From RPRC01 sp034933285 (GTDB taxonomy: Bacteria; Desulfobacterota; Desulfuromonadia; Geobacterales; Geobacteraceae): a stretch of DNA of 64,000 nt. Location of the stretch: contig JAYFNT010000031.1 of assembly GCA_034933285.1 (NCBI GenBank), forward strand, positions 62,001 through 126,000, read 5' to 3'. Below are positions 33,184 to 43,200 of the stretch, in pieces. The notes beneath the pieces are model-generated. The model was given only the letters and a program-made list of their open reading frames with translations. It did no database searches and was not told the DNA's origin. The translations under genes were made by a program, and so were the position numbers. Every line of letters starts with the position of its first letter. The stretch's first letter is position 1.

Positions 33184-36100
33184 TCAGCTTCTGTCCAGCA
33201 TTTGCCGAACCTTGAGCAACAACTCCCTGTTCGAGAACGGTTTCGAGAGAACATCCACCCCTTCAGCAACCAAACCCTTTCCGCACATGATTTCAGGGGC
33301 GTACCCGCTGATAAGGATGATCCTTGTGCCGGGCCAGCCGTCCCGTATCTCGCTGCTGACTTCCATGCCGTTCTTCCCGGGCATGACCAGGTCGGAAAGG
33401 ACGAGCGAGATGCCTTCGCGCTCCCTGAGTCTCGCCACGGCCTCAATGCCGTCGCGCGCCATGATCACCCTGTAGCCGGCTTTTTCAAGGGTTTTCTTCA
33501 GGTATGTCGCCACAAGCTCTTCATCTTCGGCAACCAGCAGGGTTTCCGTTCCTCCCCTGACGGCACCGGACGGCTTTACATCCTCCGTCACGACGCAGTT
33601 CTCTATAAGCGGCAGATAGAAATCAAAAGTCGTTCCCTTGCCGGGTGTGCTGCTGACCAGGATCGAACCGTCGTGCTGTTTGATGATTCCATGCACTATG
33701 GATAGTCCCAGGCCGGTCCCCTTGCCGACCTCTTTCGTCGAATAAAACGGCTCAAAGATCCTTTCGATTGCAGTCTCGTCGATCCCCGTGCCGGTATCGG
33801 CAAAGGATATGTGGGCATACTCGCCAGGCCGGGGAAGATCGTACAATGATTCCGATCCCTCCTTGACCGCCACCATCCTTGTCGTTATTGTCAGCGAACC
33901 GCCTTTGGGCATGGCGTCACGCGCATTGATCGCCAGGTTCATCAGGACCTGTTCGATCTGGCCGGAATCGACCATGACGAGCAGTTCTCTGCCGGCATGG
34001 GAGATACAGAACTCGATATCCTCACCGATAACCCTTTGAATGAACTTGCCTGCATTGTAGATAATGCCGTCGATAAGCGCCGGTTTCTGTTTCATGGCCT
34101 GCTTGCGGCTGAAGGCGAGCAGGCTCCCGGTAAGTTCGGCGGCCCGATCGGCTGCGGCCAGTATCTGCTCGACGCTTTCCCGGAGTTCTTCGTCCTCGGG
34201 GATACTATCCTGAAGGAACTGCGCATAGCCTGATATGCCGGTGAGAAGGTTGTTGAAGTCATGGGCCACTCCTCCGGCGAGGAGTCCGATGGATTCCATC
34301 TTCTGCGCCTGAAGAAGCTGCTGTTCGATCTTGCCGCGCTCGCTTATTTCATTCCGCAAAGCCGTTACGGCCTTCGCCAACTCCTGCGTCCGCTCTTCGA
34401 CCTTTCTTTCCAGCTCCTCGTGGGCTTTTCCGAGGGCCTCCTCGGCCTGTTTGCGCTCCGTGATGTCCAGCGTTGCGCCGATACAGTTGACCAGTTTTCC
34501 CTGTTCGTCGAAATAAGGCTTCGCCCGTTCGTGCACCCAGCGCATCTTCCCGTCCGGATGCACGATTCTGTGCTCAAGCTCATAGATCGAACCGCTTTGC
34601 ATGGCAGCCGTGAATGTCCGGTGAAGCAGGTCCGCATCGTCCGGATGGATAATCTTTGCGAGCAGTTCGTCGTAGGCGGGCGACGGCCCCGCCGGATCGA
34701 GTCCGTAGATGCGGTATTCCTCCTCAGACCAGACCGTAGTCCGCGTCTCGGCAAGGTACTCGAAGCTCCCCACATGGGCGATACGTTGACCTTCGGAGAG
34801 GATGATCCGCATTCTCTCCAACTCCGTCTGCGCCAGCTTGCGTTCCGTGATATTCTTGAAGTAGCCTATCAGGCCGGTAGTTCGGTTGTCCTCATCAAAG
34901 GACGGTATGAAGGAGCCTTCAAAGCACTGAAGCTTCCCCTCGGCATCGTTGAGAGAAGCTTCCATCTCCATAGGTTCACCAGTATCGATAATCCGGCGCT
35001 TGATCGCGGCAAGCTTTTCAGCGTCCTCTTTTGAGAGAATGTCGAAATCGGTCTTTCCGACCACATCCTCTTCCGCCAGACCCAACTGGGGATTCACGAC
35101 ATACGTGTAACGCAGCTCTCGATCCATCACAGCAATATGATCCGGGGTGCTGGAGGCAATCGCGCGGAACCGTTCCTCGCTCTGGCGAAGCTCCGCGGTA
35201 CGCTGAATCACGCGCTGTTCCAGCGTCGCGTTCAGCTCCCTGAGCGCTGCTTCGGCCCTTCGGTGATCGGTGATATCGATGTCCATCTCCAGGATGAGGG
35301 GCGAGCCGTCACAGTCGGTGAATGGGTAGTCATGAGCGGCAATGACGCTCCCGTCCGGGGCGGTGAGTTCCCACTGATGCGGTATTCCCGTCTTCAGGAC
35401 GGTGAAGGATTCGCAAAAATCGCATGGCTCGGGCTTTCCGAAACAGTACTCATAGCAGCGTCGGCCATGAGATTCTCCGAACTTGTCGCGGAAGCTTTTG
35501 TTTGAAAAAGAAACGTGATAATCCGGCGTCAGGAGGCCTATCATTACCGGCAATGCCTCCAGTACATCGTAGAGTCGCTGCCGCTCCGCCTTCACGGCAG
35601 CGTCAGCCCTCTTAATCTCCGTAATATCGATACCCATCTCCATGACGAGCGGAGACCCGTCCGAATCGATGAACGGGAAATCGTAAATGTCATAATTGCG
35701 CCCGTGCGGACAGGTCCACTCCCAACGATGGGGGGCATTGGTCTTCAGAACCGTGTAGGACTCACAGTTTTCGCAGGGCTCGCCGCGTCCGAAAAGATAC
35801 TCGAAGCAGCGCTTGCCGTGGTCCTCTCCGAAGCGGTCCCGGAAGAACCGGTTGGCAAAGGGCACGTGATAATCCGGCGTCAGAAGGATCACATAAACCG
35901 GCAGTGTCTCCAATACGTCATACAACCGCTGCCTTTCCGCCCGAACGGCTTCGTAGCCGCGGCGGATTTCGGCGGTCTGCTCGGCGACCCGCCTCTCCAG
36001 GTCAGTGTTGATCCGCTCCAGCGCCGCCTCGGCCTGTTTGCGCTCGGTGATGTCGATGTTGACGCCGAATATTCGGGAGGGTTTTCCCGTTGAATCGTAA

Positions 36101-36525
36101 TGTGCGGCGCCCTGGCAAAACACCCAGCGTGTTTCTCCATCAGTCTGTTGAATACGGTACTCCAACCTGAACGTTTTCCGCTCTTTTGTCGCCTGATCAC
36201 GCTGCTCCTCAACCTTCTCGATGTCATCCGGATGGACACGATCCGTGAAATCATTGTAGGTATGAATGCTGCCCGGCTCAAGACCATAGATAGCTGCCAA
36301 CTCGGGAGTCCATTGTATTTCCCCTGTTGCCGGATGCCATTGCCAGATGCCGATACGGCCCGTTTCCTGGGCCATCCGCAACATTGCCTCACTTTTCCAG
36401 AGCGACTCAGGGGCGCGTTCCCGTTCTTCCGCCGCCTGTAGCCGCAATTCGGCCTCTTCGAGGCGCCGCCTCAGCTCCTCGTTATCTGCCAGAAGCTCGT
36501 TACGTGTCTTTTTGCCGTACGTCAT
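33184..36525 (-). CDS. Multi-PAS hybrid histidine kinase with C-terminal receiver
   Basis: A 1113-aa cytoplasmic hybrid kinase. Layout: coiled coil (8-45), PAS (45-165), coiled coil, two near-identical PAS units (about 195-305 and 310-420), each with a CX10CX2C set (C...PCENCES and C...PCDFCES), PAS (440-550), PAS (560-675), coiled coil, HisKA with 'GGVAHDFNNLLTGISGYAQF', HATPase ('NLAINARDAMPKGG', 'GTGLGLSIVHGI') and a receiver with the phospho-acceptor in 'LVLSDLVMPGKNG' near 1050. The start has AGAGGTGACGCC before the ATG. No response-regulator gene is adjacent; the output is unknown. The paired cysteine PAS domains may sense redox or a metal. Confidence 0.9.
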   Translation of the reverse strand: MTYGKKTRNELLADNEELRRRLEEAELRLQAAEERERAPESLWKSEAMLRMAQETGRIGIWQWHPATGEIQWTPELAAIYGLEPGSIHTYNDFTDRVHPDDIEKVEEQRDQATKERKTFRLEYRIQQTDGETRWVFCQGAAHYDSTGKPSRIFGVNIDITERKQAEAALERINTDLERRVAEQTAEIRRGYEAVRAERQRLYDVLETLPVYVILLTPDYHVPFANRFFRDRFGEDHGKRCFEYLFGRGEPCENCESYTVLKTNAPHRWEWTCPHGRNYDIYDFPFIDSDGSPLVMEMGIDITEIKRADAAVKAERQRLYDVLEALPVMIGLLTPDYHVSFSNKSFRDKFGESHGRRCYEYCFGKPEPCDFCESFTVLKTGIPHQWELTAPDGSVIAAHDYPFTDCDGSPLILEMDIDITDHRRAEAALRELNATLEQRVIQRTAELRQSEERFRAIASSTPDHIAVMDRELRYTYVVNPQLGLAEEDVVGKTDFDILSKEDAEKLAAIKRRIIDTGEPMEMEASLNDAEGKLQCFEGSFIPSFDEDNRTTGLIGYFKNITERKLAQTELERMRIILSEGQRIAHVGSFEYLAETRTTVWSEEEYRIYGLDPAGPSPAYDELLAKIIHPDDADLLHRTFTAAMQSGSIYELEHRIVHPDGKMRWVHERAKPYFDEQGKLVNCIGATLDITERKQAEEALGKAHEELERKVEERTQELAKAVTALRNEISERGKIEQQLLQAQKMESIGLLAGGVAHDFNNLLTGISGYAQFLQDSIPEDEELRESVEQILAAADRAAELTGSLLAFSRKQAMKQKPALIDGIIYNAGKFIQRVIGEDIEFCISHAGRELLVMVDSGQIEQVLMNLAINARDAMPKGGSLTITTRMVAVKEGSESLYDLPRPGEYAHISFADTGTGIDETAIERIFEPFYSTKEVGKGTGLGLSIVHGIIKQHDGSILVSSTPGKGTTFDFYLPLIENCVVTEDVKPSGAVRGGTETLLVAEDEELVATYLKKTLEKAGYRVIMARDGIEAVARLREREGISLVLSDLVMPGKNGMEVSSEIRDGWPGTRIILISGYAPEIMCGKGLVAEGVDVLSKPFSNRELLLKVRQMLDRS

Positions 36526-36842
36526 GGCGTCACCTCTTTGTCCTTATGTCCAGCATCATGAGAATGCGTTTGCTCCCTTCTAAAGGCAGCCAATTCACTT
36601 TTACGCACTAATAGTGTATGCAATTTTATCCGATTATTGGAAAATAACACCCAATAGTGGAATATTTTTGAGCACTATTGGAAAGAAGCGTTGCATATTG
36701 GAATTCCCCAGTACGAGTTGAAAAAGCACGTGCTGGAGGACTGGTTCCTGGTACTTTTTCTGGCAGCGCAGGTTCAGAGGACAAGGGCATTAGCGTTAGT
36801 GGCGACCATGAGTCGAACCGGCACCTCTCGTTTCAGGTTCTC

Positions 36843-37012
36843 ATGTAAATAAAATAATTATGCGGAATATTGACGACAAGACGGCAGCGGGTGTAAAAAC
36901 ATGCTAAATTTCGTTTTCCCGGGGGGGTTTGTGGCGTTTGTCAAGGGGATGCGGGTTTGTTGGGCATTAAAGCCGTCTGCGTCAACTTTTTGTTGAACGG
37001 GCGGTTTTTTTT
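36843..37012 (+). ncRNA. Repeated intergenic element, copy 2: candidate small RNA or leader with terminator
   Basis: Nucleotides 36843-36923 match 4175-4255 without gaps at 72 of 81 positions. The shared GGGGATGCGGGTTT follows at 36945, then the hairpin GCCGTC ... GTTGAACGGGCGG (36972-37004) and a run of eight T, a textbook intrinsic terminator. It lies 200 nt before the autotransporter gene. The terminator is stronger than in copy 1. The upstream part of the gap (36526-36842) holds the kinase promoter region, with several ATTGG-containing repeats but no clear boxes. Confidence 0.55.
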
Positions 37013-37151
37013 CGTTGCCTGAGTTTATTTGTCTGGCGAATGACGGGAAAATTTACTATCAAGGGTTTCGATTGTCGGAAATATTTACGATATTTTGCGG
37101 TTGAAGAAGGAGAGATGCGCTAACCAATTGAATTTGATGAAATTATAATTG

Positions 37152-37166
37152 TGGCACGTATATTGA
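37152..37166 (+). promoter_or_regulatory. Possible sigma-54 promoter of the autotransporter gene
   Basis: TGGCACG at 37152-37158 is a perfect -24 element; after four bases comes TTGA where TTGC is expected, so the -12 GC is GA. It lies 49 nt before the ATG at 37215. The missing C lowers confidence. Confidence 0.4.
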
Positions 37167-37214
37167 TAGCTATTCATGTCTGCACTCATTCTACAATGGA
37201 GCGTGGAGGCCGCA

Positions 37215-40200
37215 ATGAAAGTGTTCACATGGTCTGCCGTCTTTTGGCTGGTTCTCGCTTTAGTCGTGATCAAACCCATCCAGCCATACGGCGCGTGCCT
37301 GGTTACCGGCACTACTCCCGACGGCGGAGCGATCTATGTGTGCACTGATGCGGATGCGGTCGGTGTAGTCGGGGGCACCGGGAGCGACAACATCACGGTG
37401 GCGCCGGGTGCGGAGGTCGGCAAGACTGTCCAGCACTCGGTGGATACGCCGGCAACGGCCGACGTCGCAACAATCGACGCCGGCGGTGGAAACAATCAGC
37501 TTGCCAACGGCGGCAAGGTTTCCGCAACGGCGGAGGCCATTGCTATTCCGGTACTGTTGATGCCCTCCAGTGCCACTGCTGTTGCCGGTGCAGTAAAAAC
37601 GGGGGAGGGGGCCGATGTGATCGTGAATTCCTCGACCATCGAGTCGACCGCCACCGCCGCTGCTTCCAAGCTTTTTGATCTTTCGGGCCTGTTCAGCAGT
37701 GCGACATCCGGGGCCACGGCAACTGGGATCGATGGCGGTAACGGGGACGACCGGATCGAGAGCACCGGCACGGTTACGGTCTCTGCGACGGCAAGCTCGG
37801 TTTTGGCTGATATTTCCTTCCCGCCGCTGGACAGCAGCGCGCTCGCGCCTCCCGGCGCCAGGGCAAATGCGACGGGTATCGAGGGCGGCGCCGGCATGGA
37901 TACGGTTACCAACTCCGGTACTCTCGGCGTCACCGCAGCCGCCTCCACCTCGGGCGGCAAGATCCAGCTCGGCCTTTCCGATGTGAAAAAAACGGATGCC
38001 ACTCTGACGGCGGATGCGGCTGCAGCGGGCATACGCGTAACGGAAAGCGGTCTGATTATCAACAACGGCACGGTTTCGGTTACGTCGACGGCTTCGGTGG
38101 TCGGCTGGACCGGTAAAGTGAACATCCTGGACCTGGCCACGGCAAACACATACGTAACGCCGCTCTCCACGGCAACCGGTATCCTGGGGGGCGCCGGTTT
38201 TGATACGATCACCAATGCCGGGTCGATTTCTGTCTTGGCAAAGGCTGATGCGACCCTTCCCATTGTGGAGGTGAATGCAATTGATGCGGCAGTGGCCGGG
38301 GCCGGCATCGGCACGGCTGACAAGCCGATGTCGGCCGGCGCCACGGGGATCGATACCGGTAACGGCGGCAGCGAGATAGTCAATTCGGTTACCGGCGGTA
38401 TCACGGCGCGCGCCGAATCCAGCGCCAACCTGGAGAATGTCGTCCTGACCCTTTATGATTTCACCATCACGTCGGATATGAAGAAAAACGGCGGCAGTAT
38501 TGCCACCAATGTGGATGCGACAGCAACCGGAATCAAAGGGGGGAGTGGGGACGACCGGATCACGAACAACGGGGAAATCAACGCCCTGGCAATGACCAAT
38601 GTGCTTTCCCTTGGATTGGGCGTGGGCGCCGAAGGAGTCCCTTCAGGGTTTTCCGCTCCGAGCGCCGATTTTTACAAGCCACTCTTTACCCCGGCCACTG
38701 CCGACATTACGGCGACAGCCGATGCCACGGGAATCCAGAGCGGCGACGGGAACGATACCATTGTCAATACGGGGAAAATAACTGCGTATGCCGGACCGAG
38801 CGATTCCCTGCCGCCAATGCCGAATGTGGCAGCGCTGGGAGGAAGTATCAGTTTCCCGCTTCTGGAGCTTACCGGCTTATCCGACTGGCTCGGCAAGTGG
38901 AACAACCTTGTGGATTTCCCTCCTGCGATAGCCGTTGCCGGCGCCGGTACCTTGGCGGAGACAGCGGCTACAGGTATCAATGCGGGCGAGGGCAATGATC
39001 ATATCACGAATGACGAAAATCCCGGTTCCTCCGTCACTGTATCTGCCATGTCGTTCGCTTCCACCGACCAGGGGAGCCTGACAATGCAGAATGTGTCCTC
39101 GGAAGGCGGGACGGGCTGGTCCGCGAATCTGGACCTGGCACTGGCAAAGGCGACGACACAAGCCACTGCGACGGCAACGGGCCTCGATGGCGCCGCCGGG
39201 GACGATATCATCGAGAATAAGGGCCTGGTGGATGTGGATGCCGATGCCACTGCCATCGGCACGGCCGTCTCGGTGGATGCCGTGCTCCTGAAGGGCATGG
39301 ACAAGGTGAAGGGGTGGGGCCTTGCTGCGTCCGCAGCCCTGACCAACGTGGCGACGGAGGCGACAGCCACGGCCACAGGTATTGCCGGTGGGGGCGGCGA
39401 TGACAGCATCTACAATTTCGGGCAGACAGACGTTGACGCCAAGGCTGTGGCCAACAGCTTCTCCGCAGATGTCTCAGTCCAGGGGGAAATAAAAGGTCTC
39501 GGCGGGGGGGTAACCTTTGCCGACACCTCGACCACCAGCACGGCAACCACAGTCGGCATATCCGGAAGTGATGGCGCAGACCGCATTTTCAGCGGCGTGG
39601 GCATCGGTGGACCTGGCAGTCTCCATTCCCATGCCGATGCCGAGGCCTATGCGGAGACCTTTACCGTCACAGTTCAGAAAGAGTCAAAAGGTGTGGAAAT
39701 CGGGGGCGCCCTGGCCAAGGGCTCGCTCACGGCGACGGCTATCGCGGCCGGGATCGACGGCGGGGCGGGGAACGATGTCCTCGGGAATGAAACTTTCGGC
39801 CTCACGGACGTCAAGGCGGAAGCAACCGTCAACAATCTGACCGCTACGGTGGATGTCCAGGCAGGTGTTAAGGGGGTGGGCGTCGGTGTGGCCCTGATCG
39901 ACACAACCACTGCGACAACGGCCAACGCTGTCGGAATCTCCGGCGGGACAGGAGAGGATTACGTTGTCAACAACGCGCTGAGCACTTTGAAGTCGTATGC
40001 CGTGTCAAATGCCTATGCAGAATCATTTTCCGTTTCGGTCCAGGGCGAATCCACCGGTCTCGTGCTGGGAGGGTCCCTGGTCATCGGATCGACCACTGCC
40101 GACAGCATGGCTGTCGGGATTGACGGGGGGGAGGACAAAGATGAGATTCGCAACCTGGGAATGGTGGATGCCAATGCAACTTCGACGACCAATAATTTAG

Positions 40201-43200
40201 CGGTTGGGGTGGATGTTCAGGGTACCGTGAACGGAGTTGGTGCAGGATTCGCCTTCACGGACGCTTCCAGCACGGCCACGGCCCAGGCGACCGGGGTCAG
40301 CGGCGGCACTGGCGATGACACTATTTCCAACTCTGCGGACAGCACAATCAAGGCTTATGCCGACGCGAATGCTTACTCGGACCTGTTGACCGTCAATGTC
40401 CAGGGTAATTCCACCGGCATCGTTGTCGGGGGCGCCGTGGCCCTTGCAGACAGTACCGCGACCACCACCGCAGTGGGGATCAACGGCGGAACCGGGAAAA
40501 ACACCATTACCAACCAAGCATACGGCACGGTTGACGTCAACGCATCTTCTACGGCAAACAGCCTTGCCTTCACGGTCGCGGTCCAGGGCGCCGTGGAGGG
40601 TTTCGGCGGCCAGGCGGCCCTGACCGACACCTCGACATTTTCCACTGCCACGGTAATGGGTATTTCCGGAGGGGCAGATCAGGATACGATCACGAACGGC
40701 GCTCGCGCCATCTTGAACTCACACGCCGCGGCCAATGCCTACGCCGAAAGTATTACGGCAAACGTCCAGGGTGAGGCTACGGGCGTTACGTTGTCCGGCT
40801 CGCTGGCCAGGGGGGAGACAACGCCCACCGCAACGGCCACGGGCATTTCCGGAGGAGCGGGCGCCGACACACTAACCAACGATGGCTTCATGGACGTTCA
40901 GGCGACCACGGACAGTACGAGCGTAGCAGTTGCGGCCCGGGCTGTCGGCGTCATCGAAGGCATCAGCGTCGGGGCTTCGCTGACCGATACGTCGACGACC
41001 GCAAACGCCACCGCAACCGGTATCGATGGCGGTGACGACAACGATACCATCTCCAATTATCGATCGATCGTGTCAAAGACAGATTCTACGCTCCGCGCGG
41101 CGAGCGTCTCCGTCGATTTCGGCGGGGTTCCCATCGGGGTGAGCGTGGGCGCCGCCCTGTCCAGGGCCGCCGCGAATGCGACCGGCATAGCAAAAGGGAT
41201 CGACGGCGGTACGGGGAACGACACCATTTCCAACGCCGGTTACGGCTTGATTGATGTGGATTCAATTGCCCGTTCCACATCGACTGCCGTTTCGATTTCA
41301 GCAAACGTGATCGGCGCCGCCTGGACGGACACCTCGGCCACGACCTCGACCCGGGCAACCGGCATCTCCGGGAACGATGGCAACGACAACATTACCAACC
41401 TGGGGGAGATCGATGCGGACAGCAATTCCACTGCCGATGTGGCGAATGTCAGTGTAAACCTCATCGGTGCGACCCCGGTGAGCGGCTGGACATCCTCGAC
41501 GGCCAGCGCCGTCGGGATTGACGGTGGGTCGGGAAATGACCGGATTGAGAACCAACGGATCGTGAAAGTGGGTTCAAACGCCACGACGGTAGCCACTGGG
41601 GTCGCTGTGCAGATTGCAGGTTATTCGGATATGGATATCACCACCAACGCCATCGCCACTGCTACGGGAATTACTGGCGGGAGCGGCACTGAAACCATTA
41701 CGAATGCAGATGCGGGTTCGATCCAGGCCACTGCCACGGTCAACGCCGATGCGACTGCGGTGGACATTAACCTGATCGGATACTCGACCGCCGACGGGAA
41801 ATCCACCGGTACCGCAACAGCCACTGGAATCGACGGCGGTGACGGCGTCAACACGATCACCAACCTCGGCTCGATCGTCGGAACCGCCACCGTGACCGCC
41901 GATGCGAAAAGTTATGACATCCAGCTTGCCGGGGGCGCGCAGGCCACGGCCGGAACAGAGGCGACCGCCACGGCCATGGGAATTTCCGGTGGTACAGACA
42001 CGGATACCCTCCGCAACGAGGGAACCATAAATCTCACGTCACAAACGACCCTTACTGCGACCAGCAGGTCTTACAAGATCATAGGCGTCGGTCTGGCCGA
42101 TGCCAGCAGCAAGGCGTTGGCCTGTGCCACGGGAGTCGACGGCGCCGGGGGAAGCAACACCATTACCAATACCTCGACCGGCACAATTACAGTGAGTTCC
42201 AATGCCGGCGCAGACGCAGGCGGTGTTACTGCGGTGGCTATCGGAATTGCCGGGGCAACCGCCAACACGACTTCAAAGGCACAATCCATCGGGTTCAGGA
42301 GTGGCGGAGGCCAAGACACCATCAATAATTTCGGTGTCCTGAATGTGAAGGCGACTTCGAGTACGGCTGCCGGGAGCGGCACTTTCAGCCTCTTCGGACT
42401 TTCTTTCGGAGACGGTCTCTCAACCGCGGTAGCGGATGGTATCGATGCCGGCGGCGGAGACGATTCCGTCCGGAATGCCGGCTCCCTCACAGTGGGCAGC
42501 GTCCAGGACAACAATCATCCCATGTCCTATTCCAACGTGGAGTCCGTAACCATCGGTTTCGGAAGTATCACAAGCGCCGGGCTGGGGGCCAAGTCCGGGG
42601 CGAGCGGAATCCTCGGTGGGGCCGGAAACGACACGATCCGCAATGAAGGGACCCTGACCGTGGGCAGCGATTACTGGATGAGCAAGGGGCGCGCCTATGG
42701 ATTCACCGGGAGCTTCCTCGGCATGACGAGCGTTGGGGCAAGCGCCGACACCGTTTCCCTGGGAATCGCCGGGGGGGACGGCGCCAATACCCTGATCAAC
42801 GATACCGCCGGCCTCCTGACCGTAAAAGCATCGTCCCATGCCGACACCACTGGCGCGGCAAGAACCGTGGCCGGGGTGATCGGGGCGTTTTCGAGTGCAG
42901 CTTCGACCGCGTCCGCAACCGGAATCAACGGCGGCAAGGATAATGATACTGTTGAAAACAGGGGTACGATAGATATTCTCGCGCACACGTGGGCCACTTC
43001 ATTTGCGAATTCGAGAATCGGCTGGGGCAACCCCACGGCCGAAGCTTCGGCAACGGCCACGGCAACTGCCGCCGGCATAGATCCCGGTGAAGGTACGGAC
43101 ATAGTCACCAACAGCGGCATACTTAAAGTCAATGCACTTGCCGAGACGAGCCCCTCCTCGAATGCCGATTCGGATGTTGATGAAACTTTCGCCACCACGA

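Noticed and set aside
36795..36840. tRNA-like 3' end (GGTTCGACTC on the minus strand)
   Set aside because: The T-stem does not pair and no other tRNA arms are found upstream.
37496..38428. Long minus-strand open frame under the autotransporter, plus several similar ones to 46037
   Set aside because: They are mirror frames of the Ala/Thr/Gly repeats and show only low-complexity sequence.
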